Below are positions 26,860 through 34,458 of a stretch of 51,177 nt of DNA, piece after piece. The notes below the pieces were generated by a model. The model ran no database searches and had not been told where the DNA came from. It saw only the letters and a program-made list of their open reading frames with translations. Made by a program: the position numbers and the translations under genes. Numbering within the stretch: position 1 is the stretch's first letter; each line of letters starts with the position of its first letter. Origin of the DNA: Bacteroidales bacterium (GTDB lineage Bacteria > Bacteroidota > Bacteroidia > Bacteroidales > Paludibacteraceae); NCBI GenBank assembly GCA_022777485.1, contig JALFGC010000011.1, positions 1-51,177 on the forward strand, written 5' to 3'.

Positions 26860-27954
26860 TTATATGCTTTGCGCCATGTGCTCCAAGTTGTTGGGGAAGA
26901 GGAGGTCGCGCAGGTGGTAGAACAAGTGCAAGCCTAAGTCTATGAGCAGCGCCACCAGCAGGGTGATAGCCGCACGGAGCAGTGCAAGCCATGCGCTGTC
27001 CAGCGTAGCCAACCACGGAGAGAGCGCCGTTGCCCAATTCATGATAAATGCAAACTTATTGGTTACCAAGTCAAAACTATGCACGCAGAGGATGAGCATG
27101 GAGTTTCTGCCACACCATGTCCAGAAAGGGGCAGGGGCGAACTTCCATCCACGATGTTCGCACCATGTCTGCACTTCCTCTAATGCAGAGAGGAGGTAGC
27201 GGCAGAAGCCGTAGAGCAATAGCGAGCCGCCGCAAGCACCGAGCACCTCCAGCGCATTGGCATGGCAGGTGCGCATGTCTAAATGGGCAGCGGCACCGCC
27301 CCACAAATACCAATAGATGACAGCGAGCCACGCGATGATACTCAGCACCTTAGCAATGGCGGGGATATGTCTTTGGTGGGCAAACCAGCCGATAGCATAG
27401 AAGATAAGCATGCCTATTCCCGGCAGGGGATTCCATGCCATAGGTGCCAGCAAAGGATAAAGCACACTCGCCGTGAAAGAGAGTGCGGTGCATACCAGCA
27501 AGACGCTATATGGGTTCCGAATGCCGCAGCGTAGCAAGAAGAAGAGTTCGCGCGTGATGAAGAGCGCGAAGAGGAACCACAGCGGTCCGCACCATGCCTC
27601 TCCGTAGGGCGTGGCATAGAAATCGCCCGTGCTAATGACAAGACGCACCAACGGCAAGCGATTGAGTGTCTCTTCTCCTGTATAGGCATCCCATATCCAT
27701 GAGATTAGGCACATATAGATGAGTGTGCCGAAATAGGGTACCAGCAACCGCCACGCGTTCTGCCGCGTGCGCTTGCCAAAGTCCTTGATATGCGCTTCGC
27801 CCTTATCGAACAAGCCTGCCACCAAGATGAATAGCGGCATGTGAAAAGAAAAAAAGATGTTCTCTATCTGCCAATGGTTAGAGAAATGAGCAAAGATAAC
27901 CAACAGAATACCAAGACCTTTGATTACATCGTATGTGAGATTACGGGAGTGCAT
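26860..27954 (-). CDS. Acyltransferase family (acyltransferase 3 / membrane O-acetylase type)
   Basis: Start set at MHSRNLTYDVIKGLGILLVIFAHFSNHW (27954). The longer ORF to 28332 reads through a repeat element. Multiple TM segments, FSFHMPLFILVAGLF motif. Confidence 0.85.
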   Translation of the reverse strand: MHSRNLTYDVIKGLGILLVIFAHFSNHWQIENIFFSFHMPLFILVAGLFDKGEAHIKDFGKRTRQNAWRLLVPYFGTLIYMCLISWIWDAYTGEETLNRLPLVRLVISTGDFYATPYGEAWCGPLWFLFALFITRELFFLLRCGIRNPYSVLLVCTALSFTASVLYPLLAPMAWNPLPGIGMLIFYAIGWFAHQRHIPAIAKVLSIIAWLAVIYWYLWGGAAAHLDMRTCHANALEVLGACGGSLLLYGFCRYLLSALEEVQTWCEHRGWKFAPAPFWTWCGRNSMLILCVHSFDLVTNKFAFIMNWATALSPWLATLDSAWLALLRAAITLLVALLIDLGLHLFYHLRDLLFPNNLEHMAQSI

Positions 27955-27965
27955 ATTGATTATTA

Positions 27966-28160
27966 TGACCGCTGTGCTGTTAGACCGCTTTCGCTGAACG
28001 ACCGCTTCGCTGTCTGACCGTTTCACTGTACGACCGCTTCGCTGAAAGACTGATTCAGCATTTGAGACTATATCAGTCTGACAGCGAACGAAGTGAGCGA
28101 TCTTTTGTCTTTCAGCGCGAAGCGCGGTCTGACAGTCGTCAGACGGTCTTGCTGCGGTCT
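27966..28160. repeat. Quasi-palindromic GACCGCTTCGCTG element, copy 1
   Basis: Tandem GACCGC..GCTG units, core GACTGATTCAGCATTTGAGACTATATCAGTC, inverted CAGCG..GCGGTC units; abuts the stop of the 28160-28480 gene. Confidence 0.85.
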
Positions 28161-28480
28161 TACATATTATTCTTATCCATGCAGGGTTGTTCGTCTTTGG
28201 TGCCGTCTGCCTGGTAGGTGATGTCCTTGGGCTCGTTGGCAACGGTGTGTTCCGCGTTCTTGATGACTGTTTGCAACTTGAGCACGGTTTCCTGCTCTGT
28301 ACCCCACAAATAGCCTTCTGTGGTCTTTCCATCGGAATAAACGATGGTATATGCCCAACATTTTGGGGTGGTGTTGTCTAACTTGGTAGCGTCCATGTCC
28401 TTCACACTGACACCATTGGGTTTGCAGGCAAAAAGCACTGCCACTACTGCGCACATAAGTGCTAACTGAATCTTTTTCAT
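28160..28480 (-). CDS. Small hypothetical lipoprotein
   Basis: 106 aa; MKKIQLALMCAVVAVLFAC lipobox signal. Confidence 0.7.
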   Translation of the reverse strand: MKKIQLALMCAVVAVLFACKPNGVSVKDMDATKLDNTTPKCWAYTIVYSDGKTTEGYLWGTEQETVLKLQTVIKNAEHTVANEPKDITYQADGTKDEQPCMDKNNM

Positions 28481-28545
28481 TGTTTTGTTTTTTAATTAGT
28501 TTTATAATAGCAAGAACTTGCGTTATTCTCCGCTTCGTCTCGGCT

Positions 28546-28589
28546 CCTTTTGCCGTCCTTTTGCCGTCCTTTTGCCGTCTTTTTACCGT
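28546..28589. repeat. 11-bp tandem array, CCTTTTGCCGT x4 (last copy degenerate)
   Basis: Units at 28546, 28557, 28568, 28579; followed by further ~11-bp units containing GTCGGCTTA. Confidence 0.9.
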
Positions 28590-28702
28590 AATTGTCGGCT
28601 TATCGTCGGCTTATTATCCATTATTAGTTGATATTAGTTCGTTCCGAACTATCCGCCCGCGACACTGTCGGGGCGTCCCCAGTGAGGCGTCCCCAGTGGG
28701 TA

Positions 28703-30265
28703 TTAGGTGGGGTCGGAGGTGCGGGGAAGTTGGTGCTTGGGTATGCGTTGTGCCGCGCCGATGGCGCCCGTGGGGCAGACGAGACGGCAGAGGTGGCAAC
28801 CCACGCACTTGATACCCACAATATGGGGACGGCGGTCGGCATCGAAGGTGATGGCTTGGTGTCCGCCATCGGCGCAAGAGATGAAACAACGCCCGCAGCC
28901 GACGCAGCGCGTGCGGTCAATCTTGGGGAAGACCATCGTCTCGCGGTCGAGGTCTATGGGGGTTACGAACGAGGGCAGTTCCTCGCCGACGAGTTGCTCC
29001 ACGCGCGCGAGCCCGCGCGCGGACATATATAGTTGTAAGCCTAAGGTAAGGTCATCGATGATACGGTAGCCGTACTGCATGACGGCGGTGCACACCTGCA
29101 CGTTGCGGCAGCCTAACTGTATGAATTCCAGCGCGTCGCGCCACGTCTCTATGCCTCCGATACCGCTGAATTGGATGTTCTTCATCAGGGGGTTCTTTGC
29201 CATCTCGACGATGAAACGCAGGGCGATGGGCTTGACAGCGCGTCCGGACAAGCCTGAGACGGTGCGGCGGTCGGCGACCTCTGCGCGAGGACTCATGGTT
29301 ACGGACTTGATGGTGTTGATAGCCGAGATAGCGTCTGCGCCGGCGAAGAAGGCTCCCATCGCAGGTTCGGTGATACGGGTGATGTTGGGCGTCATCTTAG
29401 GTATGACGGGGATGGAGACTTTGCGCTTGACGTAGGCGGTGTAGAACGTAACCAGTTCGGCGTTCTGCCCCACGTCGCTGCCCATGCCCGCGAGTCGCAT
29501 CTGCGGGCATGAGAAATTGAGTTCCACCGCGTCGGCTCCCGCCTTCTCCGCCATCTTCGCGAGGGTAATCCACTCCTCCTCGGTCTGCCCCATGATACTC
29601 GCCACGATGACCTTTGAGGGGTAGTTCTGCTTGAGTCGGGCGAGGATGTCGAAGTCCACCTCGGCGGGGTTCTCGCTGAGTTGCTCCATGTTGCGCAGGG
29701 TGTAGAAATCGCCCTTGGCGGCGCTGGTGTGCATGGCATCGAAACGGGGCGAGACCTCGCGGATGTCTTGAAGGCTGATGGTCTTGTAGAAGACCCCTGC
29801 CCAGCCGGCGTCGAAGGCGCGGGCGACCATCTCGTAGTTGGTGCAGATAGCGGACGAGGCGAGGAAGAAGGGGTTCTCGCATGGGATACCGCAGAAGTCG
29901 ATGGCGAGGGAGGGGAGGGAGTCTAACAAGGTATTTTCTCCCCGCCCCCTATCCCCCTCCCCGTCCCGACAGGTCGGGATAAACGAAGCGGGGCGGGGGA
30001 GTTGGTTATCTAACTTTTGTTTGCGCTCCTGCTTGTAGGCATCGCGGAGTTCGCGCAGGCGGATGGGGCGGTCGTAGTGGATACAAGCCTGCTCGGCGGC
30101 TTGGAGGTCGCGGTCGGTGCATGGCAGCAGCCACTGCCCTGCCGCGTGGAAGTTATCGAAACGGATAGCACGCACCGCCCGCGCGGGGTCGCCGTGGGCG
30201 CATGCTTGGCTGCAAGGAGCGTTCTCGCACAACAAGCAGCGTTGGGATTCTTCGTGGATGTTCAT
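28703..30265 (-). CDS. NAD-dependent dihydropyrimidine dehydrogenase PreA-like protein with N-terminal PreT-like Fe-S segment
   Basis: Start at MNIHEESQRCLLCENAPCSQAC (30265). DHOD-type barrel (LSLAIDFCGIPCENPFFLASS, ELNFSCPQM) and C-terminal 4Fe-4S (RCVGCGRCFISC, KCVGCHLCRLVCPTGAI). Confidence 0.87.
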   Translation of the reverse strand: MNIHEESQRCLLCENAPCSQACAHGDPARAVRAIRFDNFHAAGQWLLPCTDRDLQAAEQACIHYDRPIRLRELRDAYKQERKQKLDNQLPRPASFIPTCRDGEGDRGRGENTLLDSLPSLAIDFCGIPCENPFFLASSAICTNYEMVARAFDAGWAGVFYKTISLQDIREVSPRFDAMHTSAAKGDFYTLRNMEQLSENPAEVDFDILARLKQNYPSKVIVASIMGQTEEEWITLAKMAEKAGADAVELNFSCPQMRLAGMGSDVGQNAELVTFYTAYVKRKVSIPVIPKMTPNITRITEPAMGAFFAGADAISAINTIKSVTMSPRAEVADRRTVSGLSGRAVKPIALRFIVEMAKNPLMKNIQFSGIGGIETWRDALEFIQLGCRNVQVCTAVMQYGYRIIDDLTLGLQLYMSARGLARVEQLVGEELPSFVTPIDLDRETMVFPKIDRTRCVGCGRCFISCADGGHQAITFDADRRPHIVGIKCVGCHLCRLVCPTGAIGAAQRIPKHQLPRTSDPT

Positions 30266-30281
30266 GGTTGATTTTGGTTTA

Positions 30282-30435
30282 CGACCGCTATCGCTGAACG
30301 ACCGTTTCACTGTCCGACCGCTATCGCTGAACGACCGTACACTGTCCGACTTATTCAGTATTTAATTGTATATCAGTCTTACAGCGCAAAGCGCGGTCTT
30401 GCAGTCGATAGACGGTCTTTTAGCGTCTACGGTCG
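30282..30435. repeat. Quasi-palindromic GACCGCTTCGCTG element, copy 2
   Basis: gaccgctatcgctgaac gaccgtttcactgtcc gaccgctatcgctgaac gaccgtacactgtcc, core gacttattcagtatttaattgtatatcagtc, inverted arm cagcgcaaagcgcggtc. Confidence 0.88.
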
Positions 30436-30449
30436 CAATTAAGCGGTTA

Positions 30450-30881
30450 TTAATCTTCTATTTCGTCCTTGTAGGTGTAGGTTGCTACTTTGACTTCGGG
30501 GTTGCCGCCAAATCGGTAATAAATGGCGATACTCAGGTGGGAGTACCTCTCTTGTACGCAAACGGGGTCGCCGTACTTCTCTTTCACCTCGGCATCGGCA
30601 TCTTTGGCGGCTTGAATGACTGCTTGCTTCACATACTCCTCGTTGTTCTGACGGCGGATAATCACATCGTTATCCCCAAACGACTCGCCCAACTCCAACA
30701 TGTGAGCATTGAAAATCTTTCTCATCTCTTGACTGTTCAAACCCTCCGTTTCGGGGGTCAGTGCGCCGGCAAAACCCTCTCGGCAATAGACAATCGCATC
30801 ACAGGTCTCAGACTTGAAACAACCGGTCATTCCCAGCACTATGGCTACAACGGTAGCCGCAATGAAACATAGTTTCTTCAT
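30450..30881 (-). CDS. Small hypothetical lipoprotein, paralog A
   Basis: 143 aa; LGMTGC lipobox; aligns along its length with the 31015-31452 product. Confidence 0.8.
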   Translation of the reverse strand: MKKLCFIAATVVAIVLGMTGCFKSETCDAIVYCREGFAGALTPETEGLNSQEMRKIFNAHMLELGESFGDNDVIIRRQNNEEYVKQAVIQAAKDADAEVKEKYGDPVCVQERYSHLSIAIYYRFGGNPEVKVATYTYKDEIED

Positions 30882-30905
30882 AATTGATTATTAGTTGATT
30901 ATATT

Positions 30906-31004
30906 TGACCACTTCGTTGCCCGACCGCTCCGCGGTCAGACTTATTCACTATTTAATTGTATATCAGTCTTTCAGCGTCAGCGGTCGGACTGCGATAGCG
31001 GTCA
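30906..31004. repeat. Quasi-palindromic GACCGCTTCGCTG element, copy 3 (short)
   Basis: gaccacttcgttgccc gaccgctccgcggtc agacttattcactatttaattgtatatcagtctttcagcgtcagcggtcggactgcgatagcggtc. Confidence 0.88.
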
Positions 31005-31014
31005 ATAATAAAGG

Positions 31015-31452
31015 TTATTCTGTTTCTTCTTTGTAGATATAGGTTACCACTTTTACTTCGGGGTTATCGGCAAAGTCGTAATAGACCGACATTTTGAGGC
31101 TTTTGAAGTTCTCCTTTACGGTAACGGGGTCGCCGTACTTCTCTTTCACCTCGGCGTCGGCTTCCTTCGCTGCTTGGAGGATGGCTTGCTTCACTTTATT
31201 CTCGTTGGTTTGGCGGCGGATGATGATGCCATCATCACCAAAAGGCTCACCCAATTTCAGCATGTGTTTGTCGAAAATGCTTTTCAACTCACTGTCATCG
31301 AGTCCCGGCGATACAGGCTTGGTAGTGCTGGAGGACCCACTGGAACTCACTCGGCAATAGATGTTTACATCAGATACTTCTGTTGTGAAACAGCCGGTCA
31401 TTCCCAGCAACATTGCTGCCATAGCAGCCACTGCAAAAAATAGTTTTTTCAT
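31015..31452 (-). CDS. Small hypothetical lipoprotein, paralog B
   Basis: 145 aa; shared blocks with paralog A: LGMTGCF, HMLxLGExFGDxxxIIRRQxNE, KQAxxQAAKxADAEVKEKYGDPV, NPEVKVxTYxYK. Confidence 0.8.
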   Translation of the reverse strand: MKKLFFAVAAMAAMLLGMTGCFTTEVSDVNIYCRVSSSGSSSTTKPVSPGLDDSELKSIFDKHMLKLGEPFGDDGIIIRRQTNENKVKQAILQAAKEADAEVKEKYGDPVTVKENFKSLKMSVYYDFADNPEVKVVTYIYKEETE

Positions 31453-31484
31453 AATTGTTTTTGTTTATTTAGTTGATTATATTT

Positions 31485-31612
31485 TGACCACTTTGCTGTC
31501 TGACCACTTCGTTGTCCGACTTATTCACTATTTAATTGTATATCAGTCTTTCAGCAAACGAAGTGAGCGGTCTTTCAGTCGATAAATGGTCTTGCAGCGC
31601 GGAGCGCGGTTT
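31485..31612. repeat. Quasi-palindromic GACCGCTTCGCTG element, copy 4
   Basis: gaccactttgctgtct gaccacttcgttgtcc gacttattcactatttaattgtatatcagtctttcagcaaacgaagtgagcggtc...cagcgcggagcgcggt. Confidence 0.88.
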
Positions 31613-32792
31613 TAATTTGTATTTTGTTGATTATTAAGGCGATAGCGCCGTCGCCTGTTACATTGCAGGCTGTTCCGAAGGAGTCGATGGCGATGTAGAT
31701 GGCTATCATAAGCGCCTGTTGCTCACCCGTGAAGCCCAGCATGCTGCCAAGCAAGCCCAGCGACGCCATCACGCTGCCGCCCGGCACGCCCGGGGCTGCC
31801 ACCATGGTGATGGCGAGCATGAGGACGAAGCCGACTATCTGCCATGCGTCAAAGGGTACGCCCTGCATAAGCATGATGGCGATGGCGGTACCCGTGATTT
31901 TCGCGATAGAGCCGCTCATGTGGATGGTGGCGCAGAGGGGCACCACAAAGCCCGCCACATCGGCGTTCACACCGTTTTGGAGCGTCTGTTTGAGTGTTAC
32001 GGGGATGGTTGCCGCCGAACTGCAGCAGCCCAGCGCCGTGAAGTAAGCAGGAGACATCGTCCAGAGCAGTTTGAAGGGGTTGCGCCTAACGACCGCACCT
32101 GCGACCATGTATTGCAAGATAAGAATCACGACCGTGAGCCCGATAAGGATGGCAATAACTTGCGCAAAGTTCATTAATACCGTGCTTGCCTCGCCCGAGG
32201 CGGTCATGCTCATGAACACACCAAAGATGTAGAGCGGCAACAAGGGGATGATGAGTTTTTGAATCGCCATCACCACAATACTCTGGAACTCGTGGGCAGC
32301 ACTTCTCAGCACACCCTCTGCCCCCTTTTCGGGCATTTTACCGGCAATGAATGCAATGCCTAACCCGATGAGGAACGCCGTGGCAAGCGCCGTCATCACA
32401 TCCAAGAGCGGCGGAATACAGACTTCGAAATAGGGCGGGAAAGCGGGCACCGCGCCCGCAGCCGCTGTCTCGCCTTCGCAAGCGTGGATGATATGCGGGA
32501 AGATAAGCATGCTGCAACCGTAACCGAACAAACCCGAGAGGACAGTCGCCACATAGGCAATGCCCACCGTGAGCAAGAGCAGACGCGATGCGCCCTTGCC
32601 CAAATCGGCGATGGCGGGTGTTACCAAGCCCAAGATAATCAGCGGGATAAGAAAGCGAAGCAGTTGGTCGAACAGGGCGTTGAAGGTGGTGAAGATACGC
32701 ACACCCCAAGCGGGCATGAACAAGCCGAAAGCGATACCCAAGGCAATGGCAATCAGCACACGGACTAAAAGGGGAATACGAGGGATTCTCAT
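31575..32792 (-). CDS. Dicarboxylate/amino acid:cation symporter (DAACS family)
   Basis: 405 aa; ALGIAFGLFMP, AATIPVTLKQTLQNG, GSIAKITGTAIAIMLMQ, ASLGLLGSMLG..DSFGTACNVTGDGA. The 3' end overlaps repeat copy 4. Confidence 0.92.
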   Translation of the reverse strand: MRIPRIPLLVRVLIAIALGIAFGLFMPAWGVRIFTTFNALFDQLLRFLIPLIILGLVTPAIADLGKGASRLLLLTVGIAYVATVLSGLFGYGCSMLIFPHIIHACEGETAAAGAVPAFPPYFEVCIPPLLDVMTALATAFLIGLGIAFIAGKMPEKGAEGVLRSAAHEFQSIVVMAIQKLIIPLLPLYIFGVFMSMTASGEASTVLMNFAQVIAILIGLTVVILILQYMVAGAVVRRNPFKLLWTMSPAYFTALGCCSSAATIPVTLKQTLQNGVNADVAGFVVPLCATIHMSGSIAKITGTAIAIMLMQGVPFDAWQIVGFVLMLAITMVAAPGVPGGSVMASLGLLGSMLGFTGEQQALMIAIYIAIDSFGTACNVTGDGAIALIINKIQIKTALRAARPFID

Positions 32793-32810
32793 GGGATTAA
32801 CAGATGTTTC

Positions 32811-32953
32811 TGACCGCTTCGCTGTCCGACCATTTCATTGTCCGACCGCTGCGCTGAACGAATGATTTAGCATTTGTATATCAGTCTGACAGCGAACGAA
32901 GTGAGTTGTCGTTTGTCTTTCAGCGTCAGCGGTCTGACAGTCGCAAGACGGTT
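32811..32953. repeat. Quasi-palindromic GACCGCTTCGCTG element, copy 5
   Basis: gaccgcttcgctgtcc gaccatttcattgtcc gaccgctgcgctgaac ... catttgtatatcagtctgacagcgaacgaagtgag ... cagcgtcagcggtc. Confidence 0.85.
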
Positions 32954-33099
32954 TAATTTTCTCAAAAAAGTTTGCAAAGGTAGCGTTTTTTGAGGAAATA
33001 TCGTGCAAGCATTCTTCAATAAAAACATGGAAATCGTCAAAATAAACATAAAAATCATCAATTGAGGATTTCTATGTTTTTGCGATATTGAGCTGATTA

Positions 33100-34224
33100 T
33101 CAGTTCTTTATTTTTGTTTTATTTCGCCACTTGGCGGGTGTAATATGCTCTATCTCCTTGAAACGGGCAGTCATAGTACCTGCATCGCCAAAACCGCTAT
33201 GCTCAGCCACCTCGATGATGGTCATGTTGGTGGTACGCAAGAGACGACGCGCCTCGTCCATGCGTTTCTGCAAGACAAGGTCGCCAAAGTGGCAACCGAA
33301 CTCCGTGAGCATCATGCGGGCGAAATATGTGCGGTTGGTGCCCAAGGCGACAATAGCGTCTTTGGAAGTATATCCCGGGTGTAGCCATACCTGCTCCTCG
33401 TCCATCAGCACGCGCACTTTGTCTGCCAGATGCTGACTCTGCAATATCATCTTGTCTGCGTCCACCGGTTGCCCGATGCGTATGGTATATTCCTCTACAT
33501 ATTCTTCCTCATCCACCATCTTTTGCAGATATGGGCGCAGGTCGAAGTTCAGCGCCAGCAAAGCGTAGATGGAAGCCAAGAGCAAGGAATAGATTGTGAA
33601 GAACAGCCATTCGCGACCGCCCCCGTAGATGATGTCGCTGAAAGCACAAGAGAAGATAAACAACATCATCGCGATACACCACACCATGAAATAGCGCAAC
33701 TTTCCCGATGTCTGCATGCCGTATTTGCGTATGATACGCGCCGTATCCACATAACTGATAATAGTAAACCATGTCTGCACACAAAGCACCAAGTCCGCCG
33801 TCTCGCAGCGGAAAAGGATACGCCCATGGTAGACACAATAATATACCCAATGGCTGACCACGCCGATATCAAGCGGGGTAGTGTCCAAATAGATAACCCC
33901 TCCCGGGAGAATGAAGAGGATGAGCGATGACCATAGGAGCGTGGTGATGACGGTGTCCCACTTGCCCATAGATAGTTGGCGGGCGAAAAAAGAATAAGCA
34001 ACCGGTAGTATGATGACACTGACCAGTTGCCTAATCAGCAATCCACAGGTAGGAAGACCATCGTGTTGGAAAGCATAGCATACAAACACCACATTCACTA
34101 TTGTCGCCACGGCGCAGATCAACATATCCACCATGTCGCGCCATGCTTTTACACGCACCTTCACCACTACAGACCATACTATGGCTACCAGTGCAGGGAA
34201 CAATATCAACAAATACCACCACAT
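33100..34224 (-). CDS. AraC-family regulator with N-terminal membrane domain
   Basis: 374 aa; ~6 hydrophobic segments then HTH_18-type domain (RRLLRTTNMTIIEVAEHSGFGDAGTMTARFKEIEHITPAKWR). Confidence 0.85.
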   Translation of the reverse strand: MWWYLLILFPALVAIVWSVVVKVRVKAWRDMVDMLICAVATIVNVVFVCYAFQHDGLPTCGLLIRQLVSVIILPVAYSFFARQLSMGKWDTVITTLLWSSLILFILPGGVIYLDTTPLDIGVVSHWVYYCVYHGRILFRCETADLVLCVQTWFTIISYVDTARIIRKYGMQTSGKLRYFMVWCIAMMLFIFSCAFSDIIYGGGREWLFFTIYSLLLASIYALLALNFDLRPYLQKMVDEEEYVEEYTIRIGQPVDADKMILQSQHLADKVRVLMDEEQVWLHPGYTSKDAIVALGTNRTYFARMMLTEFGCHFGDLVLQKRMDEARRLLRTTNMTIIEVAEHSGFGDAGTMTARFKEIEHITPAKWRNKTKIKN

Positions 34225-34354
34225 TGTTTCGTTACATTATATAAACTTAAAGTAAGGCATTAGCAGGTAGGTTAGCGCGTGCGACACCAGCAATGCCCCG
34301 AAGTGGAATGAGAAGAAAAGAACGACTACGCGCGATTTCCTTTTATTCGGCAGT

Positions 34355-34436
34355 GCAAAGGTACTAACTTTTTTTCAATTATGCAAGAAAAAAAATAAAA
34401 TCTCTTGCATAATTCAAAAAAATATCGTACCTTTGC
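34355..34436. promoter_or_regulatory. Divergent promoters forming an inverted repeat
   Basis: Plus: TTG 34405-34407, 20 bp, TACCTTTG 34428-34435. Minus: CAAAGGTAC at 34356-34364 and TGCAA at 34382-34386. Arms 34355-34390 and 34401-34436 match at 31/36. Confidence 0.8.
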
Positions 34437-34458
34437 GGCGTTTTTTTATTGTACAAAG

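Noticed and set aside
27955-28332. N-terminal extension of the acyltransferase ORF
   Set aside because: The extension is translation of repeat copy 1 and the overlapping upstream gene; a normal N-terminus begins at MHSRNLTYD.
27966-32953. Interpretation of the repeat elements as a CRISPR array
   Set aside because: Units are ~16 bp quasi-palindromes without constant-length unique spacers, are split between gene gaps, and no cas genes are present.
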